Origin: Gigantopelta aegis
Taxonomy: Eukaryota; Mollusca; Gastropoda; Neomphalida; Peltospiridae
Reading direction: 5' to 3'
Assembly: GCF_016097555.1 (NCBI RefSeq)
Contig: NC_054704.1
Span: 80,682,452-80,746,451, forward strand
DNA: 64,000 bases
Positions within the stretch are counted from its first letter, which is position 1. Every line of letters starts with the position of its first letter. This document shows positions 26,571-37,266 of the stretch, piece after piece. The position numbers and the translations under genes were made by a program. The notes under the pieces are model-generated. The model did not search any database and had not been told where the DNA came from. It saw only the letters and a program-made list of their open reading frames with translations.

Positions 26571-28952
26571 ATGTCATTCAATAAGACAAAACACGCGGTA
26601 GCAATGGGGTCGCTGAGATTGGATAGTATGGGGCCAGATTCTGTTTTCGTTGAAGGTAATTCTGAAAATGAATCGAGAACTTTCCACACGAATCACTGCA
26701 GTATTCACCCTAATAAAGTAATGGATCTTTATTGTAAGACATGCAACCAGCCAGCATGCAGTGACTGCGTCGTTGGTCGCCACAGGGACTGCAATAGAAA
26801 TCTGTGTTCATTACAGGATGCTTTGGAAGAAAGGCGTCGAAAGGTCACCAAACACAAAGAGACTATGCTAAAGGCATTGAAGAAGATTTCAGAAACACGA
26901 AATGAAATGCTTTCAAATGCAGGAATGCAGCAAGATGTATATTCTACAATAAAACAAGAGGTGCTGAAATGTGAAGCAGACGCCATACAGGCGATCAAAC
27001 ATGGAACCAGAAAAATACTGGACAGTTTAGAACGTGTTTGCAGCCATGACCAGAAGTCGATGGAGTCCATATTGTTTTACGTGGCAACAATTGTAGATGG
27101 CTCGATGAACATGTTAAATGCGACAGATAGTCTCTTGCAGCTTTCTGAAAAGACGCACACACCTCACTTTGCCAGAGATAAAATATCCACGGCAAAGCAA
27201 CCATATGATTGTGAAGAACGGTCATCAAGGTCAAAAGTGCAACACCGACAGGAATGTCCTGTGGGAGATGTTAACATGTCACCAACTTTCTACGATAATT
27301 TAACTAACCATGGTGTATCTGCGAGTACTCCACTGGAATACAATTCCCTCGTCGAGGAACATCATGCCAGTGTTCGTTTCCAGATAGCAGGTGATGACTT
27401 AGGGTTTGCCAAGGACGGCGAGATGAATGGCGTGCATCTTCCAAAACATCAACAAGGACATAATACTGAACATGTGTTCATAAAACACGATCAGAATGAG
27501 ATGGAGATTAAGAAACCGATTCCAACTAAATTCAATTTACTGCCGTCTTTGGTACTACCGGGACAACAAGAAAAACGAGAACGTCGATGTGTCAAAAGTG
27601 ACAGCTCTATAAAAGTATATCCTATTAAGGACCCTGATCATCAACACGAGAGGCCATCAGCGTTTTCAGCGGTTAAACCTGTGATTATGAATGGAGAGAT
27701 CAGCAAAACTGTGGACAGACACCGATTACAGGGAACCAAAAGTGAAAGCCGACCGTATGTTACAGCTACGTTGAATAAGACTTCTTCTGGATCTGAATCT
27801 GATGCAAGCTTTCGAAAAGGTTCTACAAATACCGATTTTCGTCACAGTCCATCTGAGGTCGTGTGCAAGCTACAAACTCAGAACGCCAATAGAGAAATAC
27901 AGATGAAACCTTCCCCAGAATCTGCTCATGTCACTGGACAGAACACATTCCGTCTAACACCACAGCTGTTTTCTGATAGAGTAGAAATCAAAACAGAGTC
28001 TGATACAATAGCAATTAAAACAGAGATTTACGCCAAACCGATTTTAATCAAGACTTTACAGTTGCCTCTGGAAAATAAGTCTTTCCACTCGGTTCAGGAA
28101 TCTAAAGTGATGAATATCGGTCAGCGCCTGAGCAGTACAGATTCTACAAAACTTGTCGGAATGCTTGAAAGACCCCCAGCAGACGTAACCTTACAACCAC
28201 ACCAGCTGGACATAGCAGTGGTCCGACCAGATGAGTCTATTGTTGTCGCAGACGGGTGGAACTCGTGCCTGATAGCTTTCGCTAAAGATGGCGACCATTA
28301 CTACCCGAGTGTGATGGATCTGTCGTTTGATCCCTGCTGCGTGGCCGAGGTGGGAAACAACACAGTGGCTGTCACTGGTGGCACAGACATCATTTTCATA
28401 AAGGTGAAGCCCGATCTGCTGGTTGAAAAGACTCTCTACTTCCAGAAGTATTACCAAGGCATCGCACACATCACCGCTGGTAAGATCGCCGTCAGCTACA
28501 CACCAAACGGGATCATGCAGAGATATGTACACATTGATATTATCTCCCTTAAAGGCGATCTCCTGCAGACGATGGAAACTGAAATCGACCCAGACGTGTA
28601 CAACACGAGACTATGTTGCAATCACAAGCAGGACTTACTCCTAGCCTGCTGTTCTTTTGGCGGCTCTGTTGCTTTTCTTCAGAAAACCGACAATTACACG
28701 TGCAAATTTGAAATCGATCTGACTAAACCTTGGAGCGTTGCATTTGACCAGAATGCACACATCTACATCGTGGATGGAGATATGGATCACCGACGGTTGG
28801 TGAGGACTCGGGAAGATGGTTCACAACCCGAAGTGATTCTGTCGGCAGAAAATGGCTGCACTATTCCAGCCAGTGTCGTGTTTGGTCAGGACGGTTTCAT
28901 GTACATCACCCAGTGTGACGGGAATATTAAGATTTTCCAGATCGCCGACTGA
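26571..28952 (+). CDS. RING-less TRIM-like B-box, coiled-coil, beta-propeller protein (793 aa)
   Basis: This is an uninterrupted 793-codon frame in one exon. An in-frame TAG at 26508-26510 closes the frame upstream, so the ATG at 26571 is the first available start; a second Met at codon 12 is possible. Residues about 42-75 form a type-2 B-box zinc finger with the ligand blocks CSIH, CKTC, CSDC and a final H/C pair. Residues about 84-190 are charged and helical, as in a TRIM coiled coil. Residues about 200-550 are polar and probably disordered. Residues about 555-793 have repeated short beta-strand blocks such as ESIVVADGWN, AHIYIVDGD and GFMYITQCDG, typical of an NHL/six-bladed propeller. No RING finger is visible, so E3 ligase activity cannot be assumed. 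Family knowledge: B-box proteins with C-terminal propellers act in ubiquitin signalling, RNA binding and innate immunity, and are expanded in molluscs. An AATAAA lies 39 bases after the stop. A pyrimidine-AG acceptor near 26452 could mark a 5' UTR intron. Confidence 0.9.
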   Translation: MSFNKTKHAVAMGSLRLDSMGPDSVFVEGNSENESRTFHTNHCSIHPNKVMDLYCKTCNQPACSDCVVGRHRDCNRNLCSLQDALEERRRKVTKHKETMLKALKKISETRNEMLSNAGMQQDVYSTIKQEVLKCEADAIQAIKHGTRKILDSLERVCSHDQKSMESILFYVATIVDGSMNMLNATDSLLQLSEKTHTPHFARDKISTAKQPYDCEERSSRSKVQHRQECPVGDVNMSPTFYDNLTNHGVSASTPLEYNSLVEEHHASVRFQIAGDDLGFAKDGEMNGVHLPKHQQGHNTEHVFIKHDQNEMEIKKPIPTKFNLLPSLVLPGQQEKRERRCVKSDSSIKVYPIKDPDHQHERPSAFSAVKPVIMNGEISKTVDRHRLQGTKSESRPYVTATLNKTSSGSESDASFRKGSTNTDFRHSPSEVVCKLQTQNANREIQMKPSPESAHVTGQNTFRLTPQLFSDRVEIKTESDTIAIKTEIYAKPILIKTLQLPLENKSFHSVQESKVMNIGQRLSSTDSTKLVGMLERPPADVTLQPHQLDIAVVRPDESIVVADGWNSCLIAFAKDGDHYYPSVMDLSFDPCCVAEVGNNTVAVTGGTDIIFIKVKPDLLVEKTLYFQKYYQGIAHITAGKIAVSYTPNGIMQRYVHIDIISLKGDLLQTMETEIDPDVYNTRLCCNHKQDLLLACCSFGGSVAFLQKTDNYTCKFEIDLTKPWSVAFDQNAHIYIVDGDMDHRRLVRTREDGSQPEVILSAENGCTIPASVVFGQDGFMYITQCDGNIKIFQIAD

Positions 28953-28990
28953 TGATATTATTTTGAAGGTTTAAGGAACGCTCAAAACAA

Positions 28991-28996
28991 AATAAA
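28991..28996 (+). promoter_or_regulatory. Polyadenylation signal of the TRIM-like gene
   Basis: A canonical AATAAA hexamer lies 39 bases after the TGA of the 26571-28952 gene. It suggests a short 3' UTR. Confidence 0.5.
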
Positions 28997-29338
28997 TTAA
29001 CTGAAACTGTTGTTGAGATAGTACAGGCTGCATTGCAAATCAGTATAAGATATATAATCCGTCCTAAAGAAAAATTATAGTTCTAAATTATAAATACATA
29101 TAGCCTATTGTTGACATTCATAAAAAATATATAGACATTTTATCCTTGATGTTTTATAGTTATTAATATTCACGAAGTCATTTCCTGGCTAATAATATGT
29201 TTTTATTTATTAAAGATTTATTCTTCTTATTTTAGATGCTTTGTAAATGTTCTTTTGTCTTTCATTAAAAACAAATAACTGATGCTACAAATATGTAATT
29301 GGTAATACAGGCGACGTTATAGTTGAACAGTTTGACAC

Positions 29339-29609
<271 letters not shown>

Positions 29610-30036
29610 AAACCATAAATAATTGAAATGTAAAAATGCAATCTTCAACTTTTGTTTTTATACGGTAGTTGGAATGTTAATTTTAGTTAACTGGCCCGAG
29701 GAAACCAAATATAACTCGATCTGTAGTCCTCTTAAAACGTAGTTTTGCAATAACACGTTATTTCTACAAAACATGTTGCAATTACAACTTTTCAAAATAA
29801 ATGTGTATTTATTGTTAATGTGTCATCAAGCAGCATTTCTTTTGTTTTTAATTCTAGTGCGATGCTGCCTCCAAATATGGAGGTGCGGGACTCTGACAAA
29901 TATCAACATTAAAGCACAGAGGTAAATGAAATATTGGCTAATGGATATTAAATAGTTGATGTCTTCAGACAAAACCCGCGAAAAATTTTCCATTTACGGA
30001 GTTTTGACAACCAAAACTACTAAAAAAAAAAAAAAA

Positions 30037-30740
30037 AGTTCTAATCAAAATTATACCCAGGTGATTTTTCATTCTTATATATTATTTATGAAAATCTCTG
30101 GAATAAAAAGCATAAAAATGTGTCAGTATTATTATGACCTGTTGTGGTATTCAAATAACCGATACAAAAAATGACAATAAATGACCTGTTATAGACAGAA
30201 ATATGAGATGTATTTACAATTTTACTGCAAAACATATGTAATTTGAAACGGTCTATAACACCCAGGTTGATATTGATTACACCTGACAGGTGAAATCACA
30301 AGTACTAAGTGTAAGAATGCATAGCAGTCCAGCATATTAAATCAAATAACTAAAATAATTATATAAATTTGCTAACAATAAAATGACTTCTGTATCCATA
30401 TAATCAATGTGCTAATAAATAATTTGTTCAAATCTTAATCTGACAAAGCAGTATATTGAACTTCATTGTATTGGAAAGGACAGGTGTATTATTTCTGCTA
30501 TCAATATCAACCTGGGTGTTATAGTCTGTTTCAAATTACATATGTTTTGCAGTAAAATTGTAAATACATCTCATATTTCTATCTATAACAGGTAATTTAT
30601 AGTTATTTTTTGTACCGGTTGTTTGAATACCGTAACAGGTCATGATAATACTGACATAGTTTTATGGTTTTTATTTCAGGGATTTTCATAAATAATATAT
30701 AAGACTGGAAAATCACCAGGGTATAATTTTGATTAGTACT
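30037..30740. mobile_element. Foldback-like element with 241-bp inverted arms
   Basis: Arm 30037-30277 is repeated inverted at 30500-30740, about 90% identical by eye (shared blocks such as AATATGAGATGTATTTACAA). The spacer is about 220 bp. Poly-A/poly-T tracts lie just outside the arms. No ORF. The transcript of either strand would form a long hairpin. Confidence 0.75.
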
Positions 30741-30899
30741 CCTTTTTTTTAGGTTTTGCAATAGCGTGGTCATGGTTTTATATGGGGGGGGGGGGGGGGG
30801 GTCCATCCACATTGGGGGAAGGGCAGTCATGTTATGGGGCGACAGGCCAATATAAAAGGAGGTGGTTAAAAACAGATGTGACTGGCGAGTGGCTATTCC

Positions 30900-31412
30900 C
30901 CAATCTGATTAAAATTAGCTCTACTGGGTCTAGCCAGTAGATCTAATAGCATTGCATGGACTGCCATGTTCAGGTGACATTTCATTTATAAATAACAATT
31001 TAAATATCGACCAATTACACTTCGTCTTTTATAGCGTTATTCGGGAGCATACAAATTCTAAATATATCGGGCGAGACTATGCAATTAGCGAACCAGGGGG
31101 AAAGTGCAGTAATAAACTTTGGATTGTATACTAGTATAAACAGATTTTATGGCTATACCATCACGGGGTTTTTTTTTTCGTCTTGAAACAAATTTTATAT
31201 AAAATTTTATTTTGCAATTAGTTTCCGGCATACGTCGTAATTCACCCGAATCATTTCGTATACCCTCGGCATAATCCCGAATGTTTTCAAATCACTGGCA
31301 TGATTTTGCAAGTAAGGTTTTGATTGGTCGAATGAAAGGTCAACTGGACATGAGCTCCAACGGACTGCTGTTAGATCCACATGTAATAGTGGAGCTAATT
31401 TTAATTAGATTG
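30900..31412. mobile_element. hAT-like non-autonomous element (about 513 bp)
   Basis: The left end CCAATCTGATTAAAATTAGC is inverted at the right end as GCTAATTTTAATTAGATTG. Weaker pairing continues for about 60 bases. The flanks carry the direct repeat GCTATTCC (30892-30899 and 31413-31420). An 8-bp duplication fits the hAT superfamily; the exact edge is ambiguous by a base. No coding capacity. Confidence 0.7.
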
Positions 31413-31559
31413 GCTATTCCGCCTTTCCCTCCCTTCTACGTCAGTGTTTGAAATTGTGCTTCAATGTGTATAAAATAAAAATACTGAAGTCTTCAAAGTT
31501 ATCGCATAAATGACTCATGTGTCACAGGTTAGAGAGAAAAAAGATGGTAATTAGTTATC

Positions 31560-32035
31560 AACACAGAAAACGAGGAAGGAGATGAGCTAGCAAAGAAAGG
31601 TCCAACATGGTTGTAGATGAGCCACAACTCTCCTGCAAGGAGAAGGTTACCGTAAAACGCGAAAAATATGCTAAAACAATGGCTCCAACAACACCCGGAC
31701 CATAACAACAGAGACAGCTACTTCCAACTTTGAAGAGATGGTGAAGCTGACTAAACTACCACCAAGTGCATTTTACTACATAACACCAAATTCCAAGTGG
31801 GAGAACCTGGAACAGGTCATTGTGGCACACACCCTCCCCCAAAATAGTGGACTCCTTCCTGTAACATTGTCCCACCTACCACGATCAGAGAAAAAGCTTT
31901 CTGGCATTCAGATGGAAATCCTGAAAAAGAAACTATTTAGACACAACAAGAATCTGCGGTGTACAGTATCATGTGTCCAAGCTATTGGACTTTCCGGTTT
32001 GAACGCTCGACAAAGAAGGAAGAATGAATTAGTGA

Positions 32036-32040
<5 letters not shown>
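31560..32040 (+). pseudogene. Possible LINE RNase H-region remnant
   Basis: At about 31572-31610 a frame reads ENEEGDELAKKG, which resembles the C-terminal block of LINE RNase H domains (usually GNEEADxLAKxG), followed after a stop by LSCKEKVTVKREK. A separate open frame continues from 31738 (FYYITPNSKWENLEQ) with no family match by eye. A (CA)n tract follows at 32039. The call is weak and the rest may be unrelated. Confidence 0.35.
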
Positions 32041-32080
<40 letters not shown>

Positions 32081-32127
32081 TCATACGCACACACATACAC
32101 ACACACACACACATACACACACACATA
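32039..32127. repeat. (CA)n microsatellite
   Basis: (CA)n with TACA interruptions. Confidence 0.95.
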
Positions 32128-32436
32128 AAGAAGCAAAATCGGCTATTGGGTGTCAAAGGTACGCCATGATCAACATCAATTTAAGATTCCAAAATTATTA
32201 ATAAAAACAGTGTAGACAGCTATACAAGACACTATGAAGCAAATTAATATTAAATATGAAAAGGATAAAAATAAACACTATGGTCAGATCATGAAAGCAG
32301 TGTTAAATAAATCAATATTGCACCGAATTATCAACATCAAACGAAAAATATATTTGAAAATATTATCACAGATGCTAATAGAACAAATGTTTAAAATGTT
32401 CAAGAAATACTGAATGTGCTGCATTCACCACTCGCA

Positions 32437-32764
32437 AGGGGGCGGGACGTAGTCCAGTGGTAAAGCGCGTGCTCGATACGCGGTCGGTGTGGGATCGATC
32501 CCTGTCGGTGGGCCCATTGGGCTATTTCTCGTTCCAGCCAGTGCACCACGACTGGTATATAAGGCCGTGGTATGTACTACCCTGTCTGTGGGATGGTGCA
32601 TATAAAAGATCCCTTGCTGCTAATCGAAAAGAGTAACCCATGAAGTGGCGACAGCGGGTTTCCTCTCTCAATATCTGTGTGGTCCTTAACCATATGTCTG
32701 ACGCCATATAACCATAAAATGTGTTGAAAGCGTCGTTAAATAAAACATTTCTTTCATTCTTTCG
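32437..32764 (+). mobile_element. SINE type B, full length, 9-bp TSD
   Basis: CCACTCGCA at 32428-32436 and 32765-32773. Head GCGGGACGTAGTCCAGTGGT, B box GGGATCGATCCC, tail GTCGTTAAATAAAACATTTC. Confidence 0.9.
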
Positions 32765-32834
32765 CCACTCGCAGGGAAACCCATACGAATGTTGCCACCC
32801 CTGCACCACGACGAGGAATACCATGGAACAAGGA

Positions 32835-33000
32835 AGAAATACTTTATTTAATACGTTAATCATGTTTATATTTCATAGGACCTGGTTAAGGACCACACAG
32901 ATATTGGGAGAGAAAACCCGTTGCACTACATGGGTTGCTCTATTCGATTACCAGCAAGGTTTCTTTTAGTATGCACCATCCCACATACCGGATAGTATGA
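32835..33000 (-). mobile_element. SINE type B fragment
   Basis: Inverted B-tail and body (GGTTAAGGACCACACAGATA to ATGCACCATCCCACATACCG). Confidence 0.65.
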
Positions 33001-33386
33001 CGATAAAGAACGAAAAAATAAAAGGCGATTAACAACCAGACGAACTGGAAACAAAAATATATGGAAAGTTAAATTTTGTTTAGTAATAATGATAATGACA
33101 TTTTTGGCGAATGACCTAAACACTAAAGTATGCGGTTACGGTTTCTATTTGTTGTTGTTTCTTTTCAAACTGTCTAAATAATATATTTATTAAATTTTTA
33201 AAATAGGTTTGATGCCAAGTCAATTCGTTTATCTGGAGTGCAAGTTATAAATAATTTACGTTTCGTATTGATGTTGAAAGCTTAAAGGCGTGACAAAAAG
33301 TTATTTCAAGCGACTGCATTTAAATGAATGTACACGTTTCGAGTAATTTTGAAGCACCAATTATATTATTTAAGACAGACCCAATA

Positions 33387-33792
33387 GACCGGCCTCGGTA
33401 GTGTAATGATTAAGCCATCGGCTGGAAACCCCTGCGCGTGCTGTAACCTCACCGTGGTGCAGGGGTGTAACATTTTCTTTGAGAATGGCCAATACAGCAC
33501 AAATCCCCTTGTTTTCTTCGAGATACAATTGAAATTTTGAGTAAAAGTCAGTATCTATCTGTGATATTTGTATTTTTGCACAGTTCTTTACACTGTTTAT
33601 ATTTAAATCTTGAATTTTTATATTGATGTTGACCATCATTTTATTTGTTTGCATTACCATAGTTTGACACCCAATAGCCGATATATTTTTCGTGCTGGGG
33701 TGTCGTTAAACATTCATTCATTCCATCGGCTGGAAAGTACTAGGTTGGTACCCTGGCACCGACTCACACTCAAAGCGAGTTTAACTACTTAA
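33387..33792 (+). mobile_element. SINE type C, left part, interrupted
   Basis: Head GACCGGCCTCGGTAGTGTAA at 33389. A foreign stretch 33426-33722, including an inverted SINE 3' end at 33665-33722, interrupts it. The head then resumes at CATCGGCTGGAAAGTACTAG. The next part is broken by the element 33793-34620 and the SINE continues at 34621. Confidence 0.6.
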
Positions 33793-33867
33793 GCTATATC
33801 CTAACCGACCGCCAGCGATGCGAGCGATTATTTTAGAAATCATTCTTCTGCTTCTTTTCGTTCCTTC

Positions 33868-34415
33868 TTGTAAAGATATCACATGGAGATGTTTGCTGCC
33901 AGGATGAATCTCACAGTGACACGGAGGGATTCCTGGTCTCCATATATGTTCCTTCTTGTAATGATATCACAGGGAGATGTTTGCTGCCAGGATGAATCTC
34001 ACAGTGACACGGAGGGATTCCTGGACTCCATATATGTTCCTTCTTGTAATGATATCACAGGGAGATGTTTGCTGCCAGGATGAATCTCACAGTGACACGG
34101 AGGGATTCCTGGTCTCCATATATGTTCCTTCTTGTAATGATATCACAGGGAGATGTTTGCTGCCAGGATGAATCTCACAGTGACACGGAGGGATTCCTGG
34201 TCTCCATATATGTTCCTTCTTGTAATGATATCACATGGAGATGTTTGCTGCCAGGATGAATCTCACAGTGACACGGAGGGATTCGTGGACTCCATATATG
34301 TTCCTTCTTGTAATGATATCACATGGAGATGTTTGCTGCCAGTATGAATCTCACAGTGACACGGAGGGATTCCTGGACTCCATATATGTTCCTTCTTGTA
34401 ATGATATCACATGGA
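33868..34415. repeat. 88-bp tandem repeat array
   Basis: About six copies of an 88-bp unit containing CACAGTGACACGGAGGGATT and CCTTCTTGTAATGATATCAC, nearly identical. Because 88 is not a multiple of 3, the apparent peptide repeats fall in successive frames and are not a protein. The array lies within the element 33793-34620. Confidence 0.9.
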
Positions 34416-34492
34416 GTTTCTTCTGTGTTTTTCGGTGTTGGCCAGTGAGCATCTCTGAGTTGGTTAGAAATCATTGATTTTAATAGTCGTAT

Positions 34493-34557
34493 CCTAATCG
34501 CACGCTCTACGGTGCGACAGATAAATGTGTCGCGTCGCACGCGTCCAGTTGGGATAC
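34493..34557. repeat. Small foldback inside the 33793-34620 element
   Basis: CGTATCCTAATCGC...GGTGCGACAG pairs with the inverted TGTCGCGTCGCACGCG...GTTGGGATACG. Its GTATCC-AA start resembles the ends of the surrounding element, so it may be a related element nested inside. Confidence 0.55.
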
Positions 34558-34620
34558 GGCGATTGAACAATAATTTCTAAAATAATCGCTCGCATCGCTC
34601 GCGGCCGGTTAGGATACAGC

Positions 34621-34728
34621 TTCAATGGGTAGGTGTACTCTCTCACAGACAGCCCAGATAGCTGAGGTGTGTGCCCAGACCAGCGTGCTTGATTGAATAT
34701 AAGCACGAACATAAGTTGAAATGAAATA
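34621..34728 (+). mobile_element. SINE type C, right part
   Basis: TCAATGGGTAGGTGTACTCT through to GTTGAAATGAAATAAA. This is the continuation of the SINE cut by the element at 33793-34620. Confidence 0.75.
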
Positions 34729-35138
34729 AAAATGACTGTCAGTGGTGGATCAAGTGTGAAATCGAGTAGGGGTCACAACGAGGCTGTGAAGCTTGCGATG
34801 GAGAAAGGGGTGGTGGGTTGTAGGTGGTAATTTTGCATTTTTTAAATATTGTCTAATCTGGCAGAGACGGATGCAGAATTGTTCAAGGTAGTGGTTACAA
34901 CACTTACAAGGTACATCTGCAGTATTCAAAAGTAAACTAATAGGCCTATATAGTATCTATATAGTAATCATTCACAAAAAATATTACGCTGAACAGTGCA
35001 AATTAAAAACCAATAAATGCATTATTTTCATCTGCTAAACATTGGATTTTCGGGACACTTCGAAATACGGAGGGCGGTGTGTCCCTGCAACACACGCTTG
35101 CAGTTCTTCGGGAGAAGTTCTTATGCTTAAATTGATGT
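34729..35138. other. No gene seen
   Basis: AT-rich sequence between the interrupted SINE and the palindromes. Nothing recognised. Confidence 0.5.
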
Positions 35139-35174
35139 AGTCCGAGTACGAGAGCAAGACGGACATGTGGACAG

Positions 35175-35215
35175 TTGTGACGCTCTCGTTACGTAATGTA
35201 ATGAGAGCGTCACAA
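35175..35215. repeat. Palindrome with 13-bp perfect arms
   Basis: TTGTGACGCTCTC and GAGAGCGTCACAA flank a 15-bp centre. It sits between the outer arm and the next palindrome. Confidence 0.75.
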
Positions 35216-35217
35216 CT

Positions 35218-35357
35218 GGGCCCGTACTTATAAAACTTAAAGTCTAGACTTTAATAAAGTCCAGACTTTAACGTCATGGCAACGCCATTCAAATAGCATT
35301 ACGTTAAAGTCTGAACTTTATTAAAGTCTAGACTTTAAGTTTTATAAGCACGGGCCC
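35218..35357. mobile_element. Palindromic MITE (140 bp) nested in a second palindrome
   Basis: Arms of about 56 bp start with GGGCCCGT and contain CTTAAAGTCTAGACTTTAAT. They flank a 27-bp centre. The arms are nearly identical. No coding capacity. Confidence 0.8.
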
Positions 35358-35401
35358 TGTCCACATGTCCGTCTTTCTCTCTTACGGTGAGAGTACTCGG
35401 G

Positions 35402-36290
35402 CTAAAAATGATGCAACAAACTAAACTGAACTGAACTGAATTAACCTAGCGAACATTTCTTTTAAAAAATATGTATTAATATGTATTGGCGTAGCTGGGG
35501 GAGGGGGTATGAGCAATGCGCTCCAATCACCCCTCTTCCCACCCCCACCCCCCCATCTCATATATGTACCCGTCGCCCTATAACACGACTCATTGACAGT
35601 GTGGGTTCCTCCTCCCAATAAAGGCCCCTCCCCCATACCATGACGCAGCATTCCATCTCCTACTTCATCGTAATATCGGTCCTAATAAAGAAACAATTAA
35701 ACAAACTTACCTCTTATATATTGGAACTGAACAGCACAACAGTTAGATGCCATCATTAGGTAGTATTAGATCAATGCACAAATCTATGTTATATTTATAC
35801 ACATTTAAAATAAATATGATTATAAGTGTCAAACAGCGATCTTTTCGCATATTTCTCAAGTTAAATTATATTCAGACGAATGTGCGTAGTATCGCTTTGA
35901 CATAAATAAGCATATTAAAAGGTCAAAGCATTGTTGACGTCATGTCAAAGGAATTTTGACGTTTTTATGGCAACATCTTCGGCCATTTTCGTAACTTAAC
36001 GAAAAATGTCGAAATACCATTGAAATGCGCACCTCCAGCATCCTTCCTTTGGATCCGCGCCTGAATCTTTTAGTCATATTTATTTGCGGTAAAATTCACT
36101 TTTTTAAAAATGTATGTAAGCAGCCTCAAAATTGCAATCGATGAAAAATTATTAAATTCGAGCCCTGCTGTGTAGGCCTGTCCGTAGTTGGTAGGCCTAT
36201 GTATTTATTTTCTCTTTCAGACAATCTATCTCAGCAAGGCCGTCGTATATATAGCCACTTCGCATATAAACACGGTCTATTTCACAGTTT
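35402..36290. other. No gene seen
   Basis: A C-rich/G-rich stretch at 35495-35640 and AT-rich sequence. No exons. Confidence 0.5.
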
Positions 36291-36300
36291 TCTTTAAAAA

Positions 36301-36594
36301 TGGGGGCGGGACGTAACCCAGTGGTAAATGCGCGGTCGGTCTAGGATCGATTCCCGTCGGTGGGCCCACTGGCCTATTTCTCGTTCCAGCAAGTGCACCA
36401 CGACTGGTATATCAAAGGCCGTGGTATGTGCTATCCTGTCTGTGGGATTGTGCATATAAAAGGTTCCTTGTTACTAAAGGTAAAATGTAGCGGGTTTCCT
36501 CTATATGTCAAAATTACCAAATGTTTGACATTTAATAGCCGATGATTAATAACTCAATGTGCTCTAATGGTGTCGTTAAACAAAACAAACTAAC
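36301..36594 (+). mobile_element. SINE type A, full length, 10-bp TSD
   Basis: Perfect TCTTTAAAAA at 36291-36300 and 36595-36604. Head GCGGGACGTAACCCAGTGGT. Confidence 0.9.
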
Positions 36595-36604
36595 TCTTTA
36601 AAAA

Positions 36605-37252
36605 GGTAACTATTCTATCCCAAGTCAGCTGTAATTACCTATGGGGTTATGGTATATTTTACATAATAATGAATTTGACAAGGTTAAAAATGAAGGGATT
36701 TGATCCCGATGTTTAGATAGGGCCTACGACCAACGATAAACTTACCTATACATGTACATGCAAAGGGGTTGTCGCCGTTTAAAATGCTTCGGTTACTAAA
36801 ATAAATTAATGTATAAGCATATTATCATTCAGTACATGTTTTTATTAATTTTTAATAATTTATTTTAATTGTTTTTGTTTCGATTTACCCTACGTCGCGG
36901 GAGACAGTCAACATTCTCGTTACACGAGCTTGGTAAATCGTTTTTACTGCGATTATTCGGGTTGTGCCTATCACGTGACTCAAAAAATAATACGTCTCAC
37001 CTCTAAGCTACATATAGCCGTTATTTCCCCCTGAATTATAGACCGTCAACATAATTCAATGAATTTTTTTTACAAAATATCAATAATAAGTGGGATGTGG
37101 TGGTTATAATATACTGTATATATAATTAAAGTACTTTACAGACAAATCAAATGTATATATTTTCAGATGACACTTTGTTGGATCATTAATTAGGTTAACC
37201 ATCTGTGACTGAATGCCTTTAATGCCTAGGTGTGGGATGCAGTTTAATGGTA
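36605..37252. other. No gene seen
   Basis: AT-rich. A weak hairpin (CGATTTACC / GGTAAATCG) lies at 36881-36939. Confidence 0.5.
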
Positions 37253-37266
37253 GTGCTCGCATGAGA

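Larger units (their letters stand above)
33793..34620. mobile_element. MITE carrying an 88-bp tandem array, inserted in a SINE
   Basis: The ends are imperfect 52-bp inverted repeats: AGCTATATCCTAACCGACCG at the left, CGGCCGGTTAGGATACAGCT at the right, each next to a GCGATGCGAGCGATTATTTT-type block. Inside are about six 88-bp tandem repeats (33868-34415) and a small foldback (34493-34557). SINE sequence continues on both sides (GAGTTTAACTACTTA before, TCAATGGGTAGGTG after). TTA/TCA at the junctions is a possible 3-bp duplication, which would suggest a PIF/Harbinger-like element. Confidence 0.7.
35139..35401. mobile_element. Outer palindromic MITE split by further palindromes
   Basis: The left arm (35139-35174, AGACGGACATGTGGACAG) pairs with the right arm (35357-35401, CTGTCCACATGTCCGTCT). 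The two arms would meet if the DNA at 35175-35356 were removed. Confidence 0.7.

Noticed and set aside
26729-27234. - strand frames opposite the TRIM-like gene
   Set aside because: Shadow frames of the real + strand coding sequence.
33883-34477. Repeated 64-80 codon frames (MFAARMNLTVTRRD)
   Set aside because: The 88-bp tandem units read in different frames inside a mobile element.
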